42,357 nucleotides of DNA from an uncultured Selenomonas sp. (GTDB lineage Bacteria > Bacillota > Negativicutes > Selenomonadales > Selenomonadaceae). Positions 32,645 to 42,302 of the stretch are shown here, piece after piece. Position 1 is the first letter of the stretch. Each line of letters starts with the position of its first letter. The notes below the pieces were generated by a model. That model saw only the letters and a list, made by a program, of their open reading frames with translations. It was not told where the DNA came from and made no database searches. Position numbers and translations under genes: made by a program. The stretch spans positions 1-42,357 of the forward strand of contig CAMVGU010000027.1 of the NCBI GenBank assembly GCA_947167105.1, in the 5' to 3' direction.

Positions 32645-33460
32645 TCAGAAAACATTCCGCCCGCTGAAGATTTCCAGCATCTCCCGGCGCAGGCTGTTGC
32701 CAATGGCCAGACGAGTCTTCGGCGGTATTTCATAAATATCTGTGTTGAAAAGATAATTCTGGAGCTGCGGCTCCTTGATCATCATGCGCGTATGAAAGAG
32801 GTTGGCCTGGTACATATTGATATCCACGGCATCATAATCAATCAATGTCTCCGGCTTGATAAATTCCTGTATGGAAGCCATCTTAGCATCCATGAAGAGT
32901 TTCTGGCCGTTTACGTCCCTCGTGAAGCCGCGCACGCGATAGTCCATGGTGATGATATCCGAGTCAAACTGGCTGATCAGGAAATCCAGTGTTTTGAGCG
33001 GGGTTATCTCGCCGCAGGTCGCCACATCAATATCCACGCGGAAGGTAGCTATGCTGGTACCGGGATGATATTCGGGATAGGTATGCACCGTCACATGGCT
33101 CTTGTCCAAATGAGCCAGGATTGTGTCACCCTGAAGCGTCCTGACGGGGCCGGATACAGAGGTCTTTCCTGCAGGCTTTTTCTGTCCTGATTTTACCGCT
33201 GCCATTTCCGCAATCAGCATGGTCACGCTGGCACCCTGGGGGTCATAGTCCTGCTTAGCGATATTCAGCACGCGTGCGCCGATCATATCCACGACCTTGG
33301 TCAGGATCTTCGTCAGGCGCTCAGAGTTGTACTGTTCATCGATATACTCAATATAGTCTTCCTGCTCTCGCTGGGACTTAGCATAGCAAATATCGTATAT
33401 ATTGAAGCTCAGTGCTTTCGTCAGGTTATTGAACCCGTACAGCTTCAACTTTTCTTCCAA
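32645..33460 (-). CDS. speD: S-adenosylmethionine decarboxylase proenzyme
   Basis: 271 aa, the longer E. coli-like class. Self-cleavage converts the Ser in LDKSHVTVHTYPEYHPG (about 122) to the pyruvoyl cofactor, giving a small beta and larger alpha chain. It supplies decarboxylated SAM to SpeE. The TTG at 33460 is the first possible start in frame; AAAGGCGG lies about eight bases upstream. It is the first gene of the polyamine operon and starts only about 47 bases past the tRNA-Ala terminator, with no obvious promoter between. Confidence 0.94.
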   Translation of the reverse strand: MEEKLKLYGFNNLTKALSFNIYDICYAKSQREQEDYIEYIDEQYNSERLTKILTKVVDMIGARVLNIAKQDYDPQGASVTMLIAEMAAVKSGQKKPAGKTSVSGPVRTLQGDTILAHLDKSHVTVHTYPEYHPGTSIATFRVDIDVATCGEITPLKTLDFLISQFDSDIITMDYRVRGFTRDVNGQKLFMDAKMASIQEFIKPETLIDYDAVDINMYQANLFHTRMMIKEPQLQNYLFNTDIYEIPPKTRLAIGNSLRREMLEIFSGRNVF

Positions 33461-33501
33461 CTCACCAACCGCCTTTCACCTGAGGACACTGCCCGATAAA
33501 A

Positions 33502-33528
33502 GAAAAACCACGGCCTGCCGGTCGTGGT
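33502..33528 (-). terminator. Terminator of tRNA-Ala
   Basis: ACCACGGCC (33507-33515) pairs with GGTCGTGGT (33520-33528) around TGCC, and leftward RNA continues UUUUUC. It lies 15 bases past the tRNA and just upstream of speD. Confidence 0.8.
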
Positions 33529-33542
33529 GTGCATTCATATTA

Positions 33543-33618
<76 letters not shown>

Positions 33619-33668
33619 ACATACTGGATTTACCATGCTTCCAGCGCCTTGCGCCGTCAACAGGTATC

Positions 33669-33697
33669 ATTATACGGTAGCCTGTCCCAGATGTCAA
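33669..33697 (-). promoter_or_regulatory. Consensus promoter of tRNA-Ala
   Basis: On the minus strand TTGACA (33692-33697), 17 bases, TATAAT (33669-33674), identical to the sigma-70 consensus at all twelve positions. The start would be near 33662. It may also feed the polyamine operon by read-through. Confidence 0.92.
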
Positions 33698-33732
33698 CAC
33701 TTTTTTTAATTTATGCTGTGATTTATTGTAAA

Positions 33733-36700
33733 TTATTTGTAATACGCTACACCCGCCTCAAAAAGCTGCTGATCCTTGGTGCCGGGCACGTTACGCGCCA
33801 CGTCACGCCCAATGCGCTCGGAATGGCCCATCTTGCCCAGCACGCGGCCATCCGGGCTGGTGATGCCCTCAATGGCATTCACGGAACCATTCGGGTTAAA
33901 GGGCATCTCCATTGTCGGATTGCCCTGCCCATCCACATACTGGGTGGCTATCTGGCCACGGATGCGCAGCTTCGCAATGATTTCATGGTCGGCAACAAAG
34001 CGCCCTTCGCCATGGGAGACAGCAATCGTATGCACATCGCCTACGCTGACATTGTTAAACCAGGGCGACAGGTTTGATACTACCTTGGTACGCACCATGC
34101 AGGACACATGGCGTCCGATTATATTGTTCGTCAGCGTCGGGGAGCTGTCCTTCAGATCCTCGATTTTGCCGTAGGGCACAAGGCCGAGCTTAATGAGCGC
34201 CTGGAAGCCGTTGCAGATACCGAGCATCAGGCCATCATTGCGCTGCAAGAGACGACGGATTTCCTCCTGGATGCGCGGATTACGGAAGGTAGCAGCAATG
34301 AACTTGCCGGAGCCGTCAGGCTCATCACCTCCGCTGAAGCCTCCCGGCAGCATGACAATCTGGGCATCATGAATACCCTTTGCAATGGCCTCCACCGTCT
34401 CTGCTATGGCCGCAGGCGTCAGGTTACGGACAACCAGCAACTGCGGGTCAGCACCGGCACGCTCCCAGGCACGGGCAGAATCGTATTCGCAATTCGTGCC
34501 GGGAAAGACCGGGATAAAGACCTTCGGCCTGGCGTATTTAAAGCGCCCAATGATATGATTGCCCATCTTGTAAGGCACATAAGTGGCTTTTTCCTTGTTG
34601 TAGCGCTGCTTGCCAACCAGTTCATGTCCGGTGATAACGCCAGTGTGGCGGTTGCCCGGCGCCTTATCCCTGTAGCGAACCTTCTCTGCCACCGTGGTCG
34701 GGAAAATGCGCTCCAGCGGCTCCGTGAAGGCAAGCTCCGCTTCGGTCAGGGTAATCGCCGCCGTTCCATAGACGATGCTGCCTGTGCCAGTGGTCACGCC
34801 CAGTTCATAGCAGTCGGTACCTGCCAGCAGCGTCTTAACATCCACACGCTCGGGCAATTCCAGGATGATGGAGCCGTACGACGGCAGGAAAAGCTTCTGC
34901 TTCGCCACAGCCTTATCCTCCGTCTCATCTATGCTGAAACGGAAACCTATGCTGTTGCCGAGGCACATCTTCGTGACTGCGGCCGCAATGCCGCCCTGAC
35001 CGACGCTCTGGGCTGAAAAGACCTTATGCCCCCCAGTGAGTTCGCTGATTTTACGGAAGTTATCCTGCAGGCGCTCAAAATCCGGCAAATCCTGCTCCGT
35101 CATAGGACAGGGCACAAGATACACTTTGTTGCCCATATATTTGAATTCGGGGGAAACGGCCTGCCCTGCCTCCATGACTGATACAGCAAAAGCCGCCAAG
35201 GTCGGCGGGACATTCAGTTCCTGGCCGTCTTTAGTGGTAAAAGTTCCGGACATGGAATCCTTGCCGCCGATAGCCGCAATGCCAAGCCCGTGCTGTGCCA
35301 GCAAAGCCCCCAGCAAGGCAGCAAAAGGCTTGCCCCATTTCTGCGGGTCTTTGCCCAGGCTCTCGAAATACTCCTGAAAAGTCAGCCGGATCTTATCAGC
35401 CCGTCCGCCCAGGGCGACAATTTTTGCCGCCGCCTCCACCACCGCAAACAGGGCGCCGTGGAACGGGCTCCAGCTGGAAAGCTCCGGATTCAGGCCAAAA
35501 GTCATGGCTGTTGCTGTCGTCGTTTCCGCTCCCAGCACCGGCAATTTAGCAACCATGCCCTCGGCAGGCGTCAACTGCTTGCGCCCGCCGAAAGGCATCA
35601 GCACAGTATTGCCGCCGATGGTCGAGTCGAAGCGCTCCGCCAGTCCCTTCTGGCTGCAGACATTGAGATCCCGCAAATTCACGCGCCAGGCCTTCTCCAA
35701 ATCCTCGCCGCAGGCTGCCACAGCAGCCGGTACTTTATTAAGCGGTGACGCCTCGCGATCCGGCATGGCAATGCGGGCGGAGACATGCTGGCGCACTCCG
35801 TTCGTATCTAAGAACTCACGATTCATCTGTACGATGTTCTTGCCGCGCCATCTCATGATCAGACGCGGCTGGGGCGACACCACAGCCACCGGCGTAGCCT
35901 CCAGGTTCTCAGCATCCGCCAGTTTCTGGAAGGCAGGCACATCCTGCAGGGACAAAACCACCGCCATGCGCTCCTGGGACTCGGAAATAGCCAGTTCCGT
36001 GCCATCCAGGCCCGCATACTTCTTTTGTACCTTATCAAGATCAATGACCAGCCCGTCAGCCAGCTCGCCGATGGCCACTGCGACACCTCCCGCACCGAAA
36101 TCATTGCAGCGCTTGATCATGCGGCTGGCCTCGGGATTGCGGAACAGGCGCTGTATCTTGCGCTCCGTGGGCGGGTTGCCCTTCTGCACCTCCGCGCCGC
36201 AGGCGGTCAGGGACTGGGCCGTGTGCTCCTTGGAAGAGCCGGTGGCACCGCCGCAGCCGTCACGTCCTGTACGTCCGCCTACCAACAGAATGATATCACC
36301 GGCTTTCGGACGCTCCCGCACAACATTCACCTGGGGCGCCGCTGCTATGACCGCGCCGATTTCCATACGCTTGGCCATATAGCCATCGTGATAGACTTCA
36401 CGCACCTGGCCGGTGGCAAGACCCACCTGATTGCCATAGGAACTGTAGCCTGCCGCTGCCCCCAAAGTGATTTTCTTCTGGGGCAGCTTGCCCGGCAATG
36501 TCTCGCTGAACGGGCGGCGCGGGTCGGCGGCTCCCGTCACGCGCATTGCCTGATAGACATAGGAACGGCCGGACAAAGGGTCACGGATGGCACCGCCAAG
36601 ACAGGTTGCCGCGCCGCCGAAAGGCTCGATTTCCGTCGGATGATTATGAGTCTCGTTCTTGAACATCACCAGCCAGTCTTCCTGCTTGCCGCCCACATCC

Positions 36701-37626
36701 GCCTTTACACGGATGCTGCAGGCATTGATTTCCTCAGACACATCCAGATCATTCAAAAGCCCCTGCCGGCGCAGGGCCTTCATGCCGATAACCGCAAGAT
36801 CCATCAAGGTCACAGGACGCTCTTCGCCTGCATAAAGCACTGCCCTGTCTTCGAGATATTTCTTGTATGCCGTCGCAATCGCCGGGCCGTAATAGCCCTG
36901 CTCAATGCCTACATTGTCTATGGCAGTGGTAAAAGTCGTGTGGCGGCAGTGATCTGACCAGTAAGTATCAATGACCCTGAGTTCTGTCAGGGTCGGCTCA
37001 CGCTTCTCCGTATCACGGAAATACTTCTGCACGAAGTCCAGATCCTCCAGGCTCATTGCAAAGCCCCGCTCTGACAGCAAGGCGGCCAGGCCTTCCTCAT
37101 CCAGTGCCAAAAATCCCTGCATTACCTCCACATCAGCAGGCTCCGGATAGTTCTCCAGCAGGGTGTCTGGCTTTTCCAGTGACGCTTCCCGGCACTCCAC
37201 TTCGTTGATGCAATAAGCCTTGATCTTCAGAAAGACCTCCCTGGGCACATCACCGACAATCACGATACAGCGTGCCGTGCGGATAGCCGGACGCTCGCGC
37301 TGAGTGACAAGCTGGACGCACTGGGCCGCGGAATCAGCGGCCTGGTCGAACTGGCCCGGCAGGTATTCAATCGCAAACATGCGGGAATTCGGGAATTTCG
37401 GCAGCTTTTCCTCATAAACGGTATCCACCGGCGGTTCAGCAAATACGACATTCTTGACCTTTTGATACTCATCATCGCTCAGTCCTTCGATATCATAGCG
37501 ATTGATGATGCGCACTGCCTTGAGCTCCGTCAGGCGGAAAGTCTCAATGAGATCATCGCAGAGTTGCTGGGCAGGTATATCAAAAAAGCCCTGCCTCTTT
37601 TCCACAAAAATTCTTCTTACCGTCAT
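33733..37626 (-). CDS. purL: Phosphoribosylformylglycinamidine synthase, single chain
   Basis: 1297 aa, converting FGAR to FGAM in purine synthesis with glutamine and ATP. The single polypeptide holds a PurS-like N-terminal domain, the linker, two AIR-synthase-type halves (KNETHNHPTEIEPFGGAATCLGG; FGAGGVAVAIGELADGL; AIGGKDSMSGTF) and a C-terminal class I glutaminase (IPVFPGTNCEYDSARAWERA; GGFSGGDEPDGSG; catalytic Cys in LGICNGFQALIKLG at about 1134; GEGRFVADHE). This long form contrasts with the split PurS/PurQ/PurL set of Bacillus. ATG 37626 is preferred because GGAGG lies 11 bases upstream of it; an in-frame start at 37656 has no site. No terminator follows before the tRNA-Ala promoter. Confidence 0.96.
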   Translation of the reverse strand: MTVRRIFVEKRQGFFDIPAQQLCDDLIETFRLTELKAVRIINRYDIEGLSDDEYQKVKNVVFAEPPVDTVYEEKLPKFPNSRMFAIEYLPGQFDQAADSAAQCVQLVTQRERPAIRTARCIVIVGDVPREVFLKIKAYCINEVECREASLEKPDTLLENYPEPADVEVMQGFLALDEEGLAALLSERGFAMSLEDLDFVQKYFRDTEKREPTLTELRVIDTYWSDHCRHTTFTTAIDNVGIEQGYYGPAIATAYKKYLEDRAVLYAGEERPVTLMDLAVIGMKALRRQGLLNDLDVSEEINACSIRVKADVGGKQEDWLVMFKNETHNHPTEIEPFGGAATCLGGAIRDPLSGRSYVYQAMRVTGAADPRRPFSETLPGKLPQKKITLGAAAGYSSYGNQVGLATGQVREVYHDGYMAKRMEIGAVIAAAPQVNVVRERPKAGDIILLVGGRTGRDGCGGATGSSKEHTAQSLTACGAEVQKGNPPTERKIQRLFRNPEASRMIKRCNDFGAGGVAVAIGELADGLVIDLDKVQKKYAGLDGTELAISESQERMAVVLSLQDVPAFQKLADAENLEATPVAVVSPQPRLIMRWRGKNIVQMNREFLDTNGVRQHVSARIAMPDREASPLNKVPAAVAACGEDLEKAWRVNLRDLNVCSQKGLAERFDSTIGGNTVLMPFGGRKQLTPAEGMVAKLPVLGAETTTATAMTFGLNPELSSWSPFHGALFAVVEAAAKIVALGGRADKIRLTFQEYFESLGKDPQKWGKPFAALLGALLAQHGLGIAAIGGKDSMSGTFTTKDGQELNVPPTLAAFAVSVMEAGQAVSPEFKYMGNKVYLVPCPMTEQDLPDFERLQDNFRKISELTGGHKVFSAQSVGQGGIAAAVTKMCLGNSIGFRFSIDETEDKAVAKQKLFLPSYGSIILELPERVDVKTLLAGTDCYELGVTTGTGSIVYGTAAITLTEAELAFTEPLERIFPTTVAEKVRYRDKAPGNRHTGVITGHELVGKQRYNKEKATYVPYKMGNHIIGRFKYARPKVFIPVFPGTNCEYDSARAWERAGADPQLLVVRNLTPAAIAETVEAIAKGIHDAQIVMLPGGFSGGDEPDGSGKFIAATFRNPRIQEEIRRLLQRNDGLMLGICNGFQALIKLGLVPYGKIEDLKDSSPTLTNNIIGRHVSCMVRTKVVSNLSPWFNNVSVGDVHTIAVSHGEGRFVADHEIIAKLRIRGQIATQYVDGQGNPTMEMPFNPNGSVNAIEGITSPDGRVLGKMGHSERIGRDVARNVPGTKDQQLFEAGVAYYK

Positions 37627-37672
37627 AGGTACCGTTTCCTCCAGACTAAAATTCACAAAACAAAATTATTTG

Positions 37673-37706
37673 AAAAAGGCATAGCAAGCGCGCGGCCTGC
37701 TATGCC
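37673..37706 (-). terminator. Terminator-like hairpin between yhcH-family gene and purL
   Basis: GGCATAGCA (37678-37686) pairs with TGCTATGCC (37698-37706), followed on leftward RNA by UUUUUC. It is 6 bases past the YhcH-family stop and about 46 bases ahead of the purL start. No convincing purL promoter fits in between, so it may double as a purL attenuator. Confidence 0.8.
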
Positions 37707-37712
37707 CAAAAC

Positions 37713-38183
37713 TTACAGCATGCTTATAGGAACCTTGACGACTACCTTAGTCACCAGCATAGTCACACCATCCACTGCACCCTGCGGGCGGTGCACATCC
37801 TCGGGATAGAGCACAGCAAACCAGCCCGGCTGCAACAGAATATTGCTGTCCGGTACCAAAGCATCGTAGAAAGCCACATCCTGGGCTTCATTATAATCCT
37901 CAGCCACACTGAGATCCGGGCTGAAGGGGCACCAGCCCACATACTCCTCGCCTTCGACCATATATTGAATATCCACGTACTTGCGATGCGCCTCCGGGCG
38001 GCAAGCTGCCAACGGGCGCGTTTCATAACGCTGCAGGCTGGCATAGCACTCCCCTTCAACAACATATCTGCCATCCTGCATATTCGTGAAGTCCTGGTTA
38101 CGCAGAAATTCCAGGGCTTTCCTGATTGCTTCCGGATATGTCACTTGCCCCTGCTCGAATGTATCGATAGTGCCAACAACCAT
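37713..38183 (-). CDS. YhcH/YjgK/YiaL family protein
   Basis: 156 aa from ATG 38183 (MVVGTIDTFEQG) with GGGGAGG ten bases upstream. The cupin-like DUF386 family is recognised from ACRPEAHRKYVDIQYMVEGEEYVG, PGWFAVLYPEDVHRPQGAV and the C-terminal VTKVVVKVPI. Conserved His/Glu residues in these blocks bind a metal. Relatives include beta-galactosidase beta subunits and sialic acid anomerases, so a sugar-anomer role is likely but the substrate is unknown. It is divergent from the Lrp gene and has its own promoter. Confidence 0.87.
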   Translation of the reverse strand: MVVGTIDTFEQGQVTYPEAIRKALEFLRNQDFTNMQDGRYVVEGECYASLQRYETRPLAACRPEAHRKYVDIQYMVEGEEYVGWCPFSPDLSVAEDYNEAQDVAFYDALVPDSNILLQPGWFAVLYPEDVHRPQGAVDGVTMLVTKVVVKVPISML

Positions 38184-38240
38184 ATCTCGCGTTCCTCCCC
38201 AGTTTTCCCTTCTCCTTGCATGGAAACTATCCACAAACCT

Positions 38241-38269
38241 ATTGTAGCTGAAACATGCTTAATTGGCAA
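38241..38269 (-). promoter_or_regulatory. Promoter of the YhcH-family gene
   Basis: On the minus strand TTGCCA (38264-38269), 17 bases, TACAAT (38241-38246). The start would be near 38234, about 50 bases before the start codon. Confidence 0.75.
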
Positions 38270-38312
38270 GAAGCGCTCATAATATTTTCGCAAAGTGAAC
38301 TATGCTCCCGCC

Positions 38313-38342
38313 TTGTCAAATGCTTGCCGTATATGCTAAGAT
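38313..38342 (+). promoter_or_regulatory. Promoter of the Lrp-aminotransferase operon
   Basis: TTGTCA (38313-38318), 18 bases, TAAGAT (38337-38342). The start would be near 38349, followed by GGAGGAA and ATG 38395. Divergent from the YhcH-family promoter with about 43 bases between -35 boxes. Confidence 0.65.
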
Positions 38343-38394
38343 TATCCACAGGAATGCTTCTACCTTTTCTAATATTTAAATATGGAGGAACATC

Positions 38395-38870
38395 ATGAGA
38401 GAACTCTTGGAACTCCTGGAGCACGATGCCCGGCGGCCTGTATCCGAACTGGCTTCCATGCTCCAACGCAGCGAATATGAAGTAGAAAAGGAAATTCGGG
38501 AACTGGAAAAGAACAAGATTATCCTTTCCTACAACACCCTCATCAACTGGGAAAAGTTCGGCGATGATACGGTTACCGCTATCATAGAGGTAAACCTGCT
38601 GCCCCAGCGTGAAGTAGGATTCGATTCCATTGCCGAGCGTATCTATCGCTTTGACGAGGTGCGCACCGTCTATCTGATGAGCGGCAGCTTCGACCTTCTG
38701 GTTATCATCGAGGGTAAATCCCTGAATGATGTCGCTAATTTCGTGGCTACCCGCCTCGCAACCATCGAGGGCGTTACCGGTACCCGCAGCCACTTCATGC
38801 TGAAACCTTATAAAAAGGACGGCGTCATCATCAATGATGAGGAACGCGACCGCAGACTGGTGGTGTCACC

Positions 38871-38874
<4 letters not shown>
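38395..38874 (+). CDS. Lrp/AsnC family transcriptional regulator
   Basis: 159 aa. An N-terminal winged helix (LLELLEHDARRPVSELASML, about 3-55) is joined to a RAM/ligand-binding C-terminal domain (VTAIIEVNLLP; VRTVYLMSGSFDLLVIIEGK; SHFMLKPYKKDG). This family senses amino acids and often controls the adjacent metabolic gene. ATG 38395 has GGAGGAA seven bases upstream. The stop overlaps the aminotransferase start as ATGA, so the pair is coupled and the regulator may respond to that enzyme's substrate (inferred). Confidence 0.93.
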
Positions 38875-40058
<1,184 letters not shown>

Positions 40059-40106
40059 GGAATGCAAAAGGCTCTGCCACTTTGCCGGCAGAGCCTTTTG
40101 CATTCC
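40059..40106. terminator. 20-bp perfect bidirectional terminator
   Basis: 40059-40078 is the exact reverse complement of 40087-40106 with an 8-base loop. The inner stem is AGGCTCTGCC/GGCAGAGCCT flanked by A and T runs, so RNA of either direction ends in GC hairpin plus U residues. It separates the convergent aminotransferase and ComFB-like genes. Confidence 0.88.
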
Positions 40107-40109
40107 CTA

Positions 40110-40385
40110 TTATTCCTTTTTTTCGTGGCGTGGATGTGCCTGAACCTTCTCCACGGCCTTGACGATTTCCTGGGTTACGATAACATCATACTGCGTATCA
40201 GTCTCTTCCAGATGCGCAAAAATACTGCCTCTATGAGTCGATATATACTTAGGCGGCAAGCGGTTCAATGCCATGATTGCTATATCCCGCTTGCAGTCAT
40301 CGCACTTGCAGCAAGCCGGGTACATCTTCAGCACCTGATCCAGCTTGTTCACTACAACCTTTTCCATGTAGTTGGTAAGTTCCAT
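40110..40385 (-). CDS. Late competence development ComFB-like protein
   Basis: 91 aa from ATG 40385 (MELTNYMEKVV), which has AGGAGG seven bases upstream; ATG 40391 and upstream codons are too close to it. The ComFB pattern is present: VVVNKLDQVLKMYPACCKCD, the zinc-type CCKCDDCKRDIAIMALNRLPPKY and STHRGSIFAH. Family members are known from competence loci and, in cyanobacteria, as cyclic-di-nucleotide receptors, but the role here is open. It has its own promoter and is convergent with the aminotransferase gene. Confidence 0.88.
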   Translation of the reverse strand: MELTNYMEKVVVNKLDQVLKMYPACCKCDDCKRDIAIMALNRLPPKYISTHRGSIFAHLEETDTQYDVIVTQEIVKAVEKVQAHPRHEKKE

Positions 40386-40418
40386 CTCCATACCTCCTGA
40401 CCAAACGAATCTGAGTAA

Positions 40419-40447
40419 ATTATACAACGGCTACGCAGTTTCCACAA
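40419..40447 (-). promoter_or_regulatory. Promoter of the ComFB-like gene
   Basis: On the minus strand TTGTGG (40442-40447), 17 bases, TATAAT (40419-40424). The start would be near 40412, 27 bases before the start codon. Confidence 0.75.
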
Positions 40448-40466
40448 GAAAATACCTTGGGAAATT

Positions 40467-42038
40467 TCATTGCAATTCCGATTGATAGTACAAGCTGAGC
40501 ACAAAAGCATCCTCTGTCAGATAACGCGGGTCAAATACAGTCAGCTCCAGACGTTGCCGTAAAATATTGGCAGCAGCCTGGGTGTCCTGTTCATTGGAAC
40601 TAAAGACCTTATATAACTCAGCAGAAGATTCCAGTTCATAGCCATTCAAATTTATGAACATGAACAAAACCGCCGTCAGGACTGCCGGTGCATCTGCACG
40701 GCACTCTTCCTCTGTCCCCCAGACCGTCAGGGCATCCCACAGCAGCCGGACAATAAGCTGGATCGCATATCTGCTGAAACCAATATGTCTCAGGATCACG
40801 CCAAGCATCTCCTGCTCCTGGGCAAAAGCCGAACGCAGTTTGGGATTTGTCTCCAGCCGTGGAGGCAGCTTGCGGAATGGCACAACATTAAGCTGGGCAA
40901 AATCTGCCATGATGTGGAGAATATGGCGTACAGCCGCAGCTTCACGCCAGAAGAATTGCTCAATGCTTGCCCCAGGCATCTGCAGCAGAAACAGCTTGTA
41001 CTGGCGCAGTATGACATCCCTCATGCGGCGACGCAGCTTCACCGTAGCCGGAATAGAGGTTATATAATTCAGCAGCAGAATCCCCTTGGTATGCAAGTGT
41101 CCAAAGAAAATGCGGTGCTGATAATCCATCAGTGCAAAGTCCGGCACGGGCAATTCAATCTGTTCATCGGTGAATAAATCCCGGCAAATGACAATATCAT
41201 CCTGGATAGCCTCGATATAGAAGACAGTAAAGCGGGCATGCAGCAAATCACGCAGAATATCCTGCTCCAGTGTGCTCAATTGCTCACGTTGCTGAGAAAA
41301 ATAATATTGCAGCGGAGTCCTGTCATTATCCAGCATATGGTAATCGAACATGAAATAGTCCCAGAACCCCAGCCAAAACTCACTGTCTGAGCCATTGAGC
41401 TGCTCATCCTCAGTGACATCCGGTGCCTCATAGGCAGGTCCGCAGTAGATGCGCAAGGCACGCTCATGGTCCTGGCTGTATTTTTCCGCCTCAAAAAACT
41501 TGGCCATTCCTTTCAGTACACCGTCCAGGATTTCATTCAGATGCTCAACTTCCTCCTCTGAATCACCATCATCAGAATCCAGTCCGCGATAAAACTCCTT
41601 GTCTGTACGACGGGGTGGCATCAAAAAAATATTATCTACATACAGCGAATCTTCCACATCCTGCAGGAAAATTCGATAATCGTCAACCGCGCTCTGGCCG
41701 TTTCGTGACCAATATGCCATAAATTCATCCAAGGCCTGCAATAGCTCATGCACGGAATCCTTCTCCAGCCTAAAATCAGCTTGCAGCTCCTCATAGCGAT
41801 ACAGAATTTCCTGATAATCAAAAACGGATAATCCGCCTATTGAGCCTAATTCTTGCTCAGCCACATACTCATTGATGAGCTGCAGCAACAACCAAAACTT
41901 ACGCAGCTCCGTATCAGAAGCGCCGCCCCATGCCTTGCGCCTGAAATAACGCTCTACAACGTCTTTTGGCAATATCAGCTCCGCATCTGTATGCTCCAGG
42001 TAAAAACTACCCATCAAAGCATAAACATTTTCTGCCAT
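40467..42038 (-). CDS. Unknown protein, 523 aa
   Basis: A long soluble acidic protein, start ATG 42038 with only a weak GGGTG upstream. No signal peptide or transmembrane helix is evident. The N-terminal part (about 1-150) is helical (ILPKDVVERYFRRKAWGG), then there is an acidic linker (LDSDDGDSEEEVEHLNEI). A central block about 215-330 reads FWLGFWDYFMFDYHMLDNDR, then LSTLEQDILRDLLHARFTVFYIEAIQDD, then VICRDLFTDEQIELPVPDF. It resembles, from memory, the middle region of some SEC-C-motif proteins, but the Cys-rich SEC-C motif is missing. The C-terminal half is helical (LRRRMRDVILRQYKLFLLQM). Function is unknown. Confidence 0.8.
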   Translation of the reverse strand: MAENVYALMGSFYLEHTDAELILPKDVVERYFRRKAWGGASDTELRKFWLLLQLINEYVAEQELGSIGGLSVFDYQEILYRYEELQADFRLEKDSVHELLQALDEFMAYWSRNGQSAVDDYRIFLQDVEDSLYVDNIFLMPPRRTDKEFYRGLDSDDGDSEEEVEHLNEILDGVLKGMAKFFEAEKYSQDHERALRIYCGPAYEAPDVTEDEQLNGSDSEFWLGFWDYFMFDYHMLDNDRTPLQYYFSQQREQLSTLEQDILRDLLHARFTVFYIEAIQDDIVICRDLFTDEQIELPVPDFALMDYQHRIFFGHLHTKGILLLNYITSIPATVKLRRRMRDVILRQYKLFLLQMPGASIEQFFWREAAAVRHILHIMADFAQLNVVPFRKLPPRLETNPKLRSAFAQEQEMLGVILRHIGFSRYAIQLIVRLLWDALTVWGTEEECRADAPAVLTAVLFMFINLNGYELESSAELYKVFSSNEQDTQAAANILRQRLELTVFDPRYLTEDAFVLSLYYQSELQ

Positions 42039-42081
42039 CTAATACATAACACCCGCTCTGTTTATATATTTGAACTGAGAT

Positions 42082-42110
42082 AGTATATCACAATTCATGC
42101 AGAATAGCAA
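42082..42110 (-). promoter_or_regulatory. Promoter of the 523-aa gene
   Basis: On the minus strand TTGCTA (42105-42110), 17 bases, TATACT (42082-42087). The -35 box lies immediately after, and overlaps, the U tract of the rRNA terminator. Confidence 0.6.
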
Positions 42111-42131
42111 AAAAGCGTCCCTCAGGACGCT
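42109..42131 (-). terminator. rRNA operon terminator
   Basis: AGCGTCC (42114-42120) pairs with GGACGCT (42125-42131) over a CTCA loop, and leftward RNA ends in a U tract (42109-42114). It lies about 170 bases past the 23S rRNA end. Confidence 0.85.
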
Positions 42132-42217
42132 CTCTGTTCTCTCAAAACTATACAGAAGAAAAATGTATGGACATCCATAGGACTGGCTTGCGCCATCAGC
42201 CACTTTTCTGAAGGAAC

Positions 42218-42243
42218 CCAAAATTCACTCCCGTGAATTTTGG
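42218..42243 (-). other. 11-bp hairpin in the 23S rRNA trailer
   Basis: CCAAAATTCAC (42218-42228) pairs perfectly with GTGAATTTTGG (42233-42243) over a 4-base loop. It is not followed by a U tract. Together with the AAGCG-rich sequence at 42246-42297 it probably belongs to the 23S processing region cut by RNase III-type enzymes. Confidence 0.55.
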
Positions 42244-42302
42244 ATAAGCGATTCGCAACGCTTTGTGCGTCGCTTTGCTCCTTCAAAGCGTGCTCTCTGC
42301 TT

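Noticed and set aside
42132..42302. 5S rRNA after the 23S gene
   Set aside because: None of the conserved 5S blocks (for example CCGAACTC or CATGCCGAAC-type) are visible on either strand in this interval.
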